A stretch of DNA of 64,000 nt, from NCBI GenBank assembly GCA_019828545.1, contig JACVRA010000171.1, positions 681,798 to 745,797 on the forward strand, written 5' to 3'. This document shows positions 43,541 through 54,565 of the stretch, one piece after another; position 1 is the first letter of the stretch, and each line of letters opens with the position of its first letter. Position numbers and translations under genes: made by a program. Below the pieces are notes generated by a model that was not told the origin of the DNA, ran no database searches, and saw only the letters and a list, made by a program, of their open reading frames with translations. The DNA comes from Paracamarosporium sp. OC-R06-R3 (lineage: Eukaryota > Ascomycota > Dothideomycetes > Pleosporales > Didymosphaeriaceae).

Positions 43541-44590
43541 ATGCCCGGAAGTACTACGGACAAGGCCACAAAAACGCTTCCCAGGATGCAGTACGCTCGC
43601 CTCGGGCGCGCGGGGCTCAAGGTGTCGCGCATTATCCTTGGTGGCATGGCCTTTGGGAAGCCAACATGGGAAGGCTCGCCGTGGACGTTGGATGAAGAGG
43701 CCAGCATGGAAGTCATCAAACGAGCGTGGGATCTCGGGATCAATACATGGGACACAGCCGATACGTACTCCAATGGCGAGAGTGAACGCATATTAGGAAA
43801 GTTCCTCAAAAAGCACAACATACCACGATCCAAAGTGGTCATTATGACGAAGCTATTCAACCCGGTCATGGACGACGATAGTAGGCCAAGTCCTGCAGAC
43901 CCCTATTCTCAAGAGCTAGTCAATCAGATGGGTCTTAGTAGGAAGCATATCTTTGATGCTGTAGATGCATCACTCGAGAGGCTGGGCACATCGTATATCG
44001 ATGTGTTGCAGCTACACCGTTTGGACCACGAAACAGAGCCCGAAGAAATCATGCGTGCGTTGCATGATGTAGTGAGCACGGGCAAGGTGAGGTACCTAGG
44101 CGGTTCCTCCATGGCAACGTGGGAGTTTGCCCGCCTCCAGTACATTGCAAAAATGAACGGTTGGACTCCATTCGCATCAATGCAGCCATTTTACAACCTT
44201 CTATATCGCGAAGAGGAGCGCGAAATGATCCCATTTTGCAGCGCGGAAGGTATTGGCATCATCCCGTGGTCACCGCTTGCTCGTGGACTGCTCGGTAAGC
44301 CTGTGGGTGCGACGAGTGCGCGAAGTGAAGCAGACAGCAAGACGAAAAAGTGGTTTGGCGATGCGAATTCCGACATTATCAGGAGAGTGGAAGAGCTGAG
44401 CAAGAGAAAAAGCGTTAGCATGGCGAGTGTGGCGACGGCTTGGGTGTTGCGCAAGGGATGCAATCCAATTGTAGGATTGACCAGTGTTCAGAGAGTAGAG
44501 CAGATCATGGAGGCATTCGAGGTAGAGCTTAGCGACGATGATTGCAGGGTTTTGGAGGAAGAATATCGGCCGCGAGAAGTACAGATGTAA
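43541..44590 (+). CDS. Aldo-keto reductase (versiconal-acetal-reductase-like/YakC type)
   Basis: NADPH-dependent reductase of 349 aa, no intron. It starts with a short non-conserved leader, then MQYARLGRAGLKVSRIILGG. The tetrad residues are Asp in NTWDTADTYSNGESE, Tyr in the same motif, Lys in VVIMTKLF and His in DVLQLHRLD. Further family segments are MQPFYNLLYREEEREM, GIGIIPWSPLARGLL and CNPIVGLTSVQRVEQIMEAF. This subfamily is distinct from the AKR at 40850 and the AKR7-type at 14288, so the window has three unrelated AKRs. It lies between DenD-like and DUF1537 kinase genes, with a shared promoter on the left. A role in the same acid-sugar route is inferred from position. Confidence 0.92.
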   Translation: MPGSTTDKATKTLPRMQYARLGRAGLKVSRIILGGMAFGKPTWEGSPWTLDEEASMEVIKRAWDLGINTWDTADTYSNGESERILGKFLKKHNIPRSKVVIMTKLFNPVMDDDSRPSPADPYSQELVNQMGLSRKHIFDAVDASLERLGTSYIDVLQLHRLDHETEPEEIMRALHDVVSTGKVRYLGGSSMATWEFARLQYIAKMNGWTPFASMQPFYNLLYREEEREMIPFCSAEGIGIIPWSPLARGLLGKPVGATSARSEADSKTKKWFGDANSDIIRRVEELSKRKSVSMASVATAWVLRKGCNPIVGLTSVQRVEQIMEAFEVELSDDDCRVLEEEYRPREVQM

Positions 44591-44846
44591 TTGTTATCGA
44601 TAGCTGGTAATGACGTCACGTGTCGAAATAATACTTGCGGAGAACGTCCCTATTCTTGCAATTTTGACTACTTCTAAAGCGCATAAGGGTTGCGGAAGGG
44701 CTCGGTTAGAAGTCCGACGATAGCTGATTTGCTCTATGCTTCCATGAGCGCACGGCACGGCGGCTACAATAGCTACATAGTGGCTCTTCACCCTTCCCGA
44801 AGCCTTCGACTACCGCAATATCCTTTTCTCTACACTGAACTCCACA
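44591..44846 (+). promoter_or_regulatory. Promoter of the DUF1537 kinase
   Basis: 256 bases with TTGCGGAGAA at 44635-44644 and TTGCGGAAG at 44690-44698, plus TGACGTCACGTG near 44611-44622, a joined CRE/E-box-like palindrome. This is the densest occurrence of the TGCGGRR motif in the group. Confidence 0.4.
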
Positions 44847-46289
44847 ATGTCTTCTCATAGCCCAGTGTCTCTTAGGCGGACCCTAGAGACATTACCGCCT
44901 CTTCAGTCTTCTTCGGAGGATCTACGTTCACAAACGCGGGCGCAAATCCAGTCCAATCCACAGATACCAGTGCTAGTTGCCCTAGATGATGACCCTACGG
45001 GTACTCAGACATGCCACGATATACCAGTCCTAACTACCTGGAGTATCGAGGTCCTTGCGCAAGAGCTGGGCAACACGAAGGCTGGATCGGGCTTCTTCAT
45101 CCTAACAAATTCCCGCGCTCTGCATCCACCTGCTGCAAAAGAGCTGATGATCGAAATATGCACCAATCTCAAAGCTGCATCAGCTCAAGCGGGAAGACCG
45201 TTCGAAATTGTGCTTCGTGGCGATTCCACGCTCCGAGGACACTTTCCGTTAGAGCCAGAAGCAGCAGAGGAGGTCCTTGGGCAGGCCGATGCTTGGATAC
45301 TGGCGCCATTCTTCTTGCAAGGAGGACGATACACGATTGACAACGTGCACTATGTTGCCGAAGGAGATCATCTTGTTCCGGCTGGCGATACACCGTTTGC
45401 AAAAGATGCTACTTTTGGGTACAATTCTAGTGATTTGCGGGATTGGGTTGTAGAAAAATCAAAGGGAGCAATCTCACGGGAGCGTGTGCAGGGACTTAGT
45501 CTCTCTGATGTTCGATCTGGTGGCGCGGATACCATCAGTGCGAAACTAACGGGAGCGGTCCGAGGTACGGTGTTCATCGTTAACGCAGCAGCAGAAGAAG
45601 ATATGGATGTTGTGGTGCAAGGCATTCTCAAGGCTTCAGCGCAGGGAAAGAAGTTTCTGTTTCGCTCTGGCGCAGCATTCGTCTCTGCACGACTTGGCAT
45701 CTCTCCCATTCCGCCTATCTCTGCCAAGCAACTGAACCTCGATGGGACGAAGGGCGGCTTAATCATCGCGGGATCGTACGTCCCCAAGACAACGGCGCAG
45801 CTCAAGGTGCTACGGGAGAGAGCAGGTGCCAAATTGACGACGGTGGAGTTAAATGTAAACAAGCTCCTACAATCACCTGAAAGCCGCGAGCAAGAGCTAC
45901 GAAACGCCCTTTCGACCGCTGAAAGCGAGCTTCAAAAGCCGCAGGATGTACTTGTTATGACGAGCAGAGAACTCATCACTGGAGCGGATGAGCGTTCGTC
46001 ACTCGACATCGGATCTACAGTTGCAGAAGTCTTAGTATCATTTCTGACGCAGTTGAAAGCAACTCCTAGGTACATCATTGCAAAAGGCGGGATCACAAGC
46101 TCAGACATGGCAACGAAGGGTTTGGGTATGAAGAAAGCGATGATTGTCGGTCAGGCTGCTGCTGGTGTACCGCTTTGGCGATGCGATGAACCTACTTCGA
46201 AGCACCCAGGGCTACCTTACGTAGTTTTCCCTGGCAACGTGGGTGGAGAAGAAACGCTTGCAGAGGTTGTAGAGAGGTGGAGAGTGTAA
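44847..46289 (+). CDS. DUF1537-family four-carbon acid sugar kinase
   Basis: ATP-dependent kinase of 480 aa, no intron. The N-terminal sugar-binding domain has VLVALDDDPTGTQT, FFILTNSRAL, EIVLRGDSTLRGHFPLE and APFFLQGGRYT. The C-terminal nucleotide-binding domain has IIAGSYVPKTTAQL, IIAKGGITSSDMATKGLG and GQAAAGVPLW. These are the two folds of the OtnK/DenK/DtnK family, which phosphorylates tetronates or 2-oxo-tetronates at O4. With the DenD-like gene 1.7 kb away, a 2-oxo-tetronate is the most likely substrate. Bacterial members are 400-440 aa; this one has an extra N-terminal 40 residues. No targeting signal seen. In bacteria the product is isomerised and decarboxylated by OtnI and OtnC, which are not in this window. 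Confidence 0.9.
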   Translation: MSSHSPVSLRRTLETLPPLQSSSEDLRSQTRAQIQSNPQIPVLVALDDDPTGTQTCHDIPVLTTWSIEVLAQELGNTKAGSGFFILTNSRALHPPAAKELMIEICTNLKAASAQAGRPFEIVLRGDSTLRGHFPLEPEAAEEVLGQADAWILAPFFLQGGRYTIDNVHYVAEGDHLVPAGDTPFAKDATFGYNSSDLRDWVVEKSKGAISRERVQGLSLSDVRSGGADTISAKLTGAVRGTVFIVNAAAEEDMDVVVQGILKASAQGKKFLFRSGAAFVSARLGISPIPPISAKQLNLDGTKGGLIIAGSYVPKTTAQLKVLRERAGAKLTTVELNVNKLLQSPESREQELRNALSTAESELQKPQDVLVMTSRELITGADERSSLDIGSTVAEVLVSFLTQLKATPRYIIAKGGITSSDMATKGLGMKKAMIVGQAAAGVPLWRCDEPTSKHPGLPYVVFPGNVGGEETLAEVVERWRV

Positions 46290-47204
46290 GGGATTAAAAT
46301 ATATCAATCTAGGGCTTTGGTCTACGTTCGTAAAGCTAGTTCAACTATTCTTGAAGACCTCGTCGTAAAATACAATTAGTTAACATCGTCATTTACGGAC
46401 TTTGAGTATTCTGAGAGGAGATACAAGCGGCAACACTGTAGCAACCCAGCGTAAACCTCTGCTAATTAAGATCGGAAGAATGCGTGAGGGCTATCGGCAT
46501 AAGCCGTAGCAAAAGATTGTGTAGATCGTTCAACAAGATCAGCCAGAAGAGTAGCAGCAGTGAAAGCGAGTGGTCTTCAACACTGTGACGGTTCAAGAAG
46601 CTCTTTCCCTCTGGGAGAAGGCTAAACCTATCTGAGACTAGCGCTGTTTACGCTGGTAGACGTACATACTCTACAGCTTCTAGATAGCACACCTAGTTAG
46701 TTGATACACAATCTTCTCACCAACCTTTTTGATCACCTACTGCGTGATCTTACAAACACTAATCTAAGCCATTGGCGTATGTTGTTCGAGTCATTTCACT
46801 TTCTCATAGACACCGACATGACTCGATCACCTACTGTAGCGCGCGGCCTTCCCTCCGTACCCCTCTCCATGCTTCCCCACTCCATCCCATGACCCACACC
46901 GGAGAACTGCGCGATGCGCGAGAAAGCAAGCTCGCTAGGCAAGTTTCCGAGTCTCGGAATGCGGCAGGCGCAGGAATCGGAATGGGCTTCCCGCCGGTGC
47001 ATGGGACCACGAGACCACATTGTTCTCCTACATCCCACTGACCATATTCCTTCTTCTACAACACACTGACTACTTCACTGTCTTCTTCCCCACATTGAGC
47101 ATTGCCCTTCTATAGATATCGATTCATCGATAACACGACCATCGCAAACTCCCTATCCTCTCCCTCATCCAATCCCACCAGCACATCTTCCACCCCCGCC
47201 CAAA
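46290..47204. other. Intergenic upstream of the aldolase gene
   Basis: About 915 bases, the longest gap within the catabolic group. Includes 3' flank of the kinase, a region rich in short AG-rich words near 46500-46620 and a C/T-rich stretch from 47040 to the aldolase ATG at 47205, typical of fungal promoters. TGCGGCA at 46960-46966 is a weak variant of the group motif. No gene is supported. Confidence 0.45.
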
Positions 47205-48340
47205 ATGCCCGTCACCAAATCCAACATACCGGACAAAAAGACGATGCTCCCCCCAGGCGTCTACACCCCCGTAATAACGCTCTACAAGCCCACAAAAACC
47301 CAAGAAGTCGACCTCGACGCCATGTACACACACTGCCAATTCCTCGTCCGAGGCGGCCAACACGGGCTCGTGTACTCCGGCACAAACGGCGAAGCAGTCC
47401 TGCTCAACCGCAACGAGAAGAAAAATATCCTCCGCACGGCGAGGAGAGCAGTCAGCGACCTGGGTGTGCCGGAGTATCCCATTGTAGCGGGGATATCGGG
47501 GCAGAGCACGAACGAGAGCATACAGCTTGCGCAGGATGCTGCGGAGGCGGGCGCGAGTTTCGGACTGCTGCTTCCGCCGAGTTATTGGGCGAAGAGCGTG
47601 AGCGAGGACGCGTTGCTGGGGTTCTACCGCGATGTGGCGGACGAGAGTCCGATTCCTGTCGTTGTGTATAACGTATGTTTGTGTCTTTGTCTTACACTGC
47701 ATGCTTGCGAAATACGTGCAGTACTAACGAGAAACGCAGTTCCCAGGCGTAACCTCCGGCATCGACCTCAACTCGGACGACCTCACCGCCCTCGCCGCAC
47801 ACCCCAACATCGTCGCTGTAAAACTAACCTGCATGAACGTCGGCAAAGCTATCCGCCTCGCCTCAAAGTTCTCTCCGCAACAATTTTCCGTCTACGGCGG
47901 CTCATCGGATTTCCTTTTCCCCACGCTGGAAGGCGGCGGTGGTACGTAAGGCCTGTTTCGTACGCTTGAATTGTACTGACTTTGAGCTAGTGGGCTGCGT
48001 CACGGGCATGGGCAATGTCTTCCCCAAAGCCACAGCTCGCGTTTACGATTTGTGGGTAGAGGGGAAGAAGGAAGAGGCGAGGAAGCTACAGGATGTAGTA
48101 GCGAATGCGGAATGGGCGTGTAAGAAGAGTCTTGCACTGACAAAGTTCGCGGCCGGACATTTTGCAGGGAAGAAGTTGGGATTGGGAGATGCAAAGACGT
48201 TCTGGCCGCGGAGACCGTATCTGCCTGCGAACGAGAAAATGCAGCAGTGGACTGTGGAGGTCATGGGCGTGTTAGAAGAGGAAGAAAACGCGATATCTGA
48301 CAGGGTGTTTGGGAAGGCGGTTGTTAATGGAACGAAGTGA
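47205..48340 (+). CDS. DapA-family aldolase (dihydrodipicolinate synthase / 2-oxo-acid aldolase)
   Basis: Class I aldolase of the DapA/NanA/GaaC superfamily, in three exons: 47205-47672, 47740-47941 and 47991-48340 (339 aa). The pyruvate-binding motif is SGTNGEAVLL. The catalytic Tyr is in VVVYNFPGV, completed across intron 1, and the Schiff-base Lys in IVAVKLTCMN. The YGGSSDFLFP and GCVTGMGNVFPK segments complete the barrel. Fungi make lysine by another route and do not need DapA, so this is a catabolic member such as 2-oxo-3-deoxy-acid or 4-hydroxy-2-oxoglutarate aldolase. It forms the right end of the acid-sugar group and would cleave a 2-oxo acid to pyruvate or glyoxylate plus an aldehyde, which an aldo-keto reductase could reduce. 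That order is inference. Confidence 0.88.
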
Positions 48341-48743
48341 TGGTGTCTTTGGAATTTATAACCTTCGCCGTATTTCTATACAAGATACATTCTTATGAGC
48401 AAAGTTTCATCCGGGCTTACAGCAAGCCCATTGAGGGTTGCAAAAGATATAGCAGGTGTAGTTGGATATGTATTCATGATCTCATGTGCTATCTATCCTA
48501 CCTATCCTCCCATAATCCCAATAGCACAGCGGTATTACCCATAAACCTCAAAATCAACCATAGCGCCATCCACCAAAACCCCAATACCCCGCTAACCTAT
48601 CATGATGATGCAGAGGTATCATTTGCAAAACAAACCATGGATGAAAGAAAAACTCCCTAAACCGTAAAATTACGATCCACTTTCGACGGCGATGAAACCT
48701 TGGACGATATTGACGAGATCGAAGGCCTTTTAGGTCGGCGATT
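48341..48743. other. Convergent 3' flanks, aldolase / Unc13-like gene
   Basis: About 400 AT-richer bases between two stop codons. No gene or motif stood out. Confidence 0.5.
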
Positions 48744-51700
48744 CTACCGTCTCGGTCCTGCAATGCCCATACCCATACCCGCGCCCGTCATGCGCCCACC
48801 ACTCGCGTTCAGACTCTGTCGTACAATCATTTCGGCGGCCTGCGCTGCTGCGAGACGTTCCTGGTCCATTGTTAATATTTACGTGTTGAGATGTAGGGTT
48901 CGAATCAGAGATGACATACCTTCTGGCGACTCCTGTCTCGCAAGTACCTCTCCGCTTCTGGTCGCATTCTCAGAATGCGTAAAATCATGTCATCGCTCGG
49001 GTCTGCCTGCGCTTCTTTCCTCTTCTCGATCTTGGCCTGGCGCATTGTGCCCAAATTACGTGAAAGCATGATTGTTTTGTGTTTCCTCGACGGCATGCCG
49101 ACCAAGCCCGCAGCGCCACCAAATTGATGGCCCAACGCCGGTGGTGCTGACAGCCTGTTCATGCGTTGTGCTTGCTCTTGTTGACGGATTTGGGTCGCGG
49201 CAGCCATGCCCTCCGATGTCCTGATGAGGTCATCCGTGGACTCGAAGTAAAAGAAGTTTAGGTTCTGCAGCTCGTGGTACTTGGGTGACTTGAGCACATC
49301 GATGGGAACACCATCAGAGTTACCGTCTTCGTCCGCCGCATGGAAGAAGTCGAAGAGCAGCTGAAGCCACTTGAATACTATATCTACCTCCTGTCGAGTT
49401 AGCGGTCGCTGCTGACTGAGTTTGTCGCTCAGCGGAGGGACGAGCAGAGCTTCTATGGTGGCCAATACTTCCTTCCAGAGCCTGGTCATAACCATGATCA
49501 TCGCCGGGTCGGTCAATATCTGCTTCATGAGTGCAAAGTTCTCATTGAAGTAGTCGAAGAGCGGCTCTAGAGCTCTAGTAACGTCTTGCTGGGTCGGAGC
49601 TTGCATGACTGACTGGGGACGAGCTCCTGTGCGGAAGAAGCTGGTCACTGACGAAACGGACAAACTACTGCTAAGCATGGCCTTGAGCGCTCTGCGTGAC
49701 AGGCTATGGTTGATGAATGCCGAGAGCTATATTTGTCAGTATGATACTGATACGGAGCCGCTTACACATACCTTGTCGGTAATCGTTCTTGTCATCTCAC
49801 GCTCAGTCCTCTTAAGTGTTCTGAACGCTTTTCCGAAATAGAACTGGATGTCATCACGCTCTCCTTCCATACTAACACGAAGAAGTAGTCGACCCTGCGT
49901 ATCCAGATCCAGCCAGTACTCGCGCGGCATGAAATCCCTGAAGTGTGAGGGGTCCAACTTGAGCGACGTTCGCCCAACACAGTCATGGTCACCGAGTGTG
50001 TCCCAGTCCCAGATCGTTGCGATAATGTTCAAAGGACCGTTAGTAGTGATGTCGATTGTCTCGTCCCATCGTGGGTTAAGGTTGCCGTAGATGACGCGCG
50101 TTTTTGCAAGACGTTTCTGGTACTCATCACCAAGGACGACGTATGGGTCACTGAGGCCGTTGATATCGCATGCCTTGAGATCTTCGGCTTCGATGATCTT
50201 GATCGTGAAAACATAGTTGTTGTTACGGATGCGCTGCTGTGGTGGCGGTGCATACTTGTTGACGACCTCGGCACATGCATCTACGTTGATCTCCTTTTCA
50301 AGCTTGTCCAACTGTAACATGGCATACTCAATGTTGTTTAGCTTGACCAATGACTGCACGATATTAGTACAGTAATATTATGCGGGGAACACTTCACTTA
50401 CCTCTGGGTAGAAGTTGAATGGCTCGATCTTTTCCTTTTGATTATATAGATCCTTTGCCATGGAGATCCACTTTTCTTGCCGCGTTTGGCGGGCAGCTGC
50501 TTCTTGCTCGGGAGTCATTCGGTCCATTTCTTTGGCAAACCTCTGTTCGACAAGCTCGCAATATCTCGCCAGACCTATTCCTATCGACTTTGAGATTGCT
50601 GTCATGAACTTTGCGTATTGAAGGTCATCATCCCAGTTCAACGCAACGATTTGCTCGATGCTCTGTTTGAATGAACGGAATACGTCTACGACAGACACGC
50701 TGTGACGTTCATCGTCCATGGGCACTGGGTTTAGAGACTCTATCTGGAACGTGTCCGCTTTGAAAGCATTCTCAACCCAACTAATGAGATTTTCGTCTGT
50801 TCGTTCAATCCATCTCCACACAAAGTCTTGCAGCAGACCCTCAATATGGAACGCAAATTTTCGGCTCGGAAGAGCGTCACCGTGAATTCTCCGAATCTCG
50901 ACGAGCTCCTTGTACAATTCGAACCCATCTTCGACCGGGACCTCTACGCCGTTTTCGTGAGCAACATCCAAGATCCGGGACACTAGATCCCTCGCATCCG
51001 CTGCGTATGCTGGAAACATCTCTTCAACGAGACACATCATGGGACTGACGCCCATGATTGTAGGGTTCTTCTTGTAGCGTTTCTGTATCTTTTCGCACAG
51101 CTTCACCACAGTACGACCGAGTTCGATGACATGATAGAATTCCCACTCTTCTTTCGTCTCCGGGATGTGCTTCGCAAGCAGCTCCCGATACTTGTCGGAA
51201 GCCTTTTCACGGAGCGCTTTCTTCAACTCCTCAGTGTACTGATCCAGAGCATCTGTGTTCTCTTGAAACAGAGGGTCTTCGTAAATGTGTGTAGTAAGCA
51301 CATACATGAGAGGGCCTAGAGGAGGAGCTTTCGTCTCATACACGAGGAGCAGCGTCTCATAGAGCTCACGAAGTAGACAATCGTGAAGCACGGTCAGCAG
51401 GCTTTGCTTGAGAGCGTAATCATGCACTGTCCATCTTGAACTATCAAATAGCGAGTCCGAGACTTGTACTTGACTGAGCCGATGTGACTTTTTATCTGTC
51501 GGTGGCGGCTCCTTAGCGTAATTGAAGGCTGCATCTAAAGTGTCCAGGTCAACTTCTTGGTTTTCGTACTTCTCCTTGACTACGTCCAAGAAAAGCACCA
51601 ATCTCGAAAATTGCGGAAGTCGCCATCGCAAAGCAATTTCAGTCAACAGCTCAGTCGATTGCTTAGACAAGAGCTTGAACGAGGGAACGTCGCTTGTTGC

Positions 51701-53014
51701 CTCAGAAGGTTGCAACTGCGAGTCAGCTATGTCATACGTGAGGGCTTCTTTTAGTATGGCACGGTAGTACAAGCGTGGGTCTGAGGGAATGAATGTGAAT
51801 GGCACGTCGTCTTCTGCACCACCGTCCTGTAGGCTGAGACCACTCATATCAACAGGCTGGTCGATCACATACGAGGATCCATTCTGAGTTGCGTTAGAGT
51901 CCCGCCTTGTAGGGTCGTGGTAGGCAGTCTCAGCTGAGGCGTGCGGCTTGAACTGAGGCACAGAGCCACCAGGGGTGCTCTTTGCCAACTCAGGGTTGGA
52001 TTGCACAATGGCGAGAATCATCTGCGAGAGGTCTTGAACCTCTTGATGTCTCCACGCTTGGTAGGAATCATCAAGGTCAAAGTCATCGCTGTTCAACGTC
52101 TTGTTGCTCATGAGACTAAGATGAGCTTGGTATGTTTTCAGGTCCTGCAGTGCCGCCTTCTCCGTCCACACGGACTTGTATCGATTGACGTCATTTTGTA
52201 CATCCTGATATGATATGGCGAAAATGCGAGAGACGACCAAGACTAGCGGCATGTCCTTCACCTCGTAACTGCGTGGCACCTCAACCTCGATCGTGGAACC
52301 GCCCTGTCCGCCATTTCGCTGGGCCTCTGATGCCAGGTCTTGGTCATGCATCAAGAGCTTCTTTTCCATGGTCTGCAGCCGAGTCATGAGCTCTGGTCGG
52401 TCCCGTGCCCAGTCGTGGTTTCGCAACGTCGAGATGAGCAGGCGGATAAAGAGCGCAACATGGCGGTCCACCATGAGCTTGTAGCTGTCATCGCCGGGCA
52501 GCTTGCCCTTGGAGAGCTCCTTGGTTGCGTTTGAGAAGAAGATGAGCAGCAAATCCTCCACTCGCCGATCCTTCTCCATGGACTTTCGAAACTGGGGCTT
52601 CTTGAACTCGTTCAGGAAGACAGCAAACGTTCGTTTTACTGTGGCATCCTTGTACTCGGGCATGCGTTCCGTGCCAACCAATACACCTGTTATCCGCTTG
52701 TCCAACTCGCTCATGAAGTCTTTGGGAAAGCGCGTGCTCTTGGAATCGCGTATCAAGGAGAAATCCTTCATGAGATCGTTCACGGAGGTCGACGATCGCT
52801 GAACGGGCTTGGGCGCGGCGGGGACATGTTGGACTCGTTTCTGGCGAGGTTGCAGCAGGTATGCGAGGTATGCTACGCGGAGGGCGTAGAGATAGGCCTC
52901 TTGGGCAGACACGCTGCGCTGCTTGCCACGAGCAGAGCCCGAGCCCCGCCGCGAGATTCGCTCGCCGCGCTGGAGGCTGTTTACGCGGCTGTTGGTGCCC
53001 CGGGCCTGGTCCAT
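48744..53014 (-). CDS. Unc13/Munc13-like exocytosis protein with C2 domain
   Basis: Large cytosolic protein of 1372 aa in four exons: 50402-53014, 49772-50353, 48920-49726 and 48744-48860. The first 480 residues carry a Ser/Arg-rich N-terminus and helical segments. MHD1/MUN-type helices follow within exon 1 (LREKASDKYRELLAKHIPE; GVSPMMCLVEEMFPAYAADARD). Exon 2 encodes a C2 domain with acidic loops for calcium or lipid (DINGLSDPYV; WDWDTLGDHD). Exon 3 has the MHD2 helices (YFNENFALMKQILTDPAM; DIVFKWLQLLFDFFHA). The order MUN-C2-MHD2 is that of fungal Unc13 relatives (S. pombe Git1 and Ync13). These act in vesicle tethering or priming and at the division site. The protein ends in an Ala/Gly-rich tail. 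It is a conserved gene not related to the catabolic group. Confidence 0.88.
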
Positions 53015-53893
53015 GGTAGGCGGACGTGGTGTCTTCAGGAGCGGTGCGTGTGTCGCGCGGGAGAGGTTTGGCGCATGTCCAGCAAGCGAGCTGATTGCTG
53101 CGAGGCGTGTGCGGTGCGGCGGGGGTGTTTCGCTGCTCGTCCAGGCGGCGCTGCCCCGGCTTGCAGGTGGTTTTTTCTTCTTTGTTTATGGTGGATAATG
53201 AGCGTCTGCTTCAAACCAGGGCGGCGGCGGCTGGCCTTGACGTGGTGGTGGCGGGAGCTTGCCCTGGCGGTGCGTCACAAGTGCTTTCCTGGCCGACGCC
53301 CGCAATGCCTGCACACATGCACCGTCGGCTGACTACAGCTCATGAAACACTTTAATCTTAGAACAGTGCTAGCTAATCGTCCCCACCAAGCCCTTGCGAG
53401 TACCGCCGACGCCATGACGATCGCAAAGATACCACCGTAAATAAGATACCGGATCCGTTGCTCTGCCGGCGCGCCCGTCGCTGTGTCCGCACGTGGACAA
53501 GTGCTGGCGCGCCCAGCCAGCCTGCCTCAGCTCTTCCTCCACGCACCTGGCACTCGACTATCTACGTGGATTGACTCGCAGCGTGCTGGTAATGGCGGAG
53601 CGCGCATACGTCCCGCGCCGCTGCTGACCTCGGATACGACACCGTCACGTCGACGCGCCCGGCCGGCTTTCACATGAAGCGCGAAGGGTAGCCGTTGCCT
53701 CGACATCGTACACGCACGCCACCGCCTGCAGCCTGCTCACGCCGTCATTACCCATACCGAACGCTGCGCTACACACACAGTACTTCTTCGGACCATGTTA
53801 CGTTTGGTCGTTCGACTTGCAGAGGCACAACATCTTCTTCATTCCTGACGCTCGACACCACCACGACATTCCGAAAACGTTATACAACCCGCC
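53015..53893. promoter_or_regulatory. Divergent promoter, Unc13-like / bHLH genes
   Basis: 879 GC-rich bases between two start codons. Several open frames on the plus strand (52826-53355) are extensions of chance frames over the Unc13 coding strand and are not called. No TATA box was seen. Confidence 0.5.
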
Positions 53894-54238
53894 ATGACTT
53901 CCTCCCAAAGCCCCCCTCCAGGCGCTGCCGATCGACCACGCCTCACCGAAGCGCAGAAAAAAGAAAACCATATCAGGTCCGAGCAGAAGCGCCGCGAAGC
54001 CATCCGTGACGGCTTCGACCGGCTTGCGTCCATAGTGCCCGGCATGGAGGGCCAAGGCAGGAGCGAAGCAGTTGTTTTGGAGGCCACCCTTCAACACATG
54101 CGGGAGAAGATTAGCGAGCGCCAGCGGCTGATTGAGGCCGGCAAGGCAAGAGGCATGGAAACCACAGGCTGGGAACTTTCGCAAGAGACCGTCACCGCGT
54201 GCGAAGCTCAGCAGAGGCGCAACGAAAACGAGCAATAG
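53894..54238 (+). CDS. Ino4-like bHLH transcription factor
   Basis: Small nuclear factor of 114 aa, no intron. The basic helix 1 is ENHIRSEQKRREAIRDGFDRL, with the His-Glu-Arg E-box contact pattern in the part NHIRSEQKRR. The loop SIVPGMEGQGRS is followed by helix 2, EAVVLEATLQHMREKI, then a short leucine-poor coiled tail. The size and the position of the domain near the N-terminus match yeast Ino4-like proteins, which pair with another bHLH to control phospholipid genes. In filamentous fungi their targets are less well known. It may be a general regulator and shows no link with its neighbours. Confidence 0.82.
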   Translation: MTSSQSPPPGAADRPRLTEAQKKENHIRSEQKRREAIRDGFDRLASIVPGMEGQGRSEAVVLEATLQHMREKISERQRLIEAGKARGMETTGWELSQETVTACEAQQRRNENEQ

Positions 54239-54565
54239 CAATATACTCTGCTCCCCCATAAGTCATTTCGAAGACGTGGTCAGCAAGTATCCGGTTTTTC
54301 CCGGCAGTTTCCCTCAATTGCTTGCAGCGAGTTAGAAGCGATGTTAGCGTGGAGAATTGGTGTTTGTCTTCATGGATTTCATTGTTTGCGTCTCCTATAG
54401 ATGTCGTATGCGAGAACAGCACGCCATCATAGATTCAACAAGATGCCGAACGCGTCGGCTCCTCCCTCGCGATGAGGCACGGGCCAATGACGACGCGTGC
54501 TCTTATCGATAACAAATAGAAAATACACCCACATACATCTAGGTAGAATCAATCGCGCATACAAA
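54239..54565. other. Intergenic between bHLH and HPM1 genes
   Basis: 327 bases containing the 3' flank of the bHLH gene and the promoter of the methyltransferase; no repeat or gene seen. Confidence 0.5.

Noticed and set aside
48897..48906. GGTTCGAATC, resembling a tRNA B box
   Set aside because: It lies inside an intron of the Unc13-like gene and no A box or cloverleaf arms could be paired around it.
52826..53355. Plus-strand frames of up to 168 codons over the 5' end of the Unc13-like gene
   Set aside because: They are antisense to a clearly coding, Arg/Ala-rich N-terminus and have no motif of their own.
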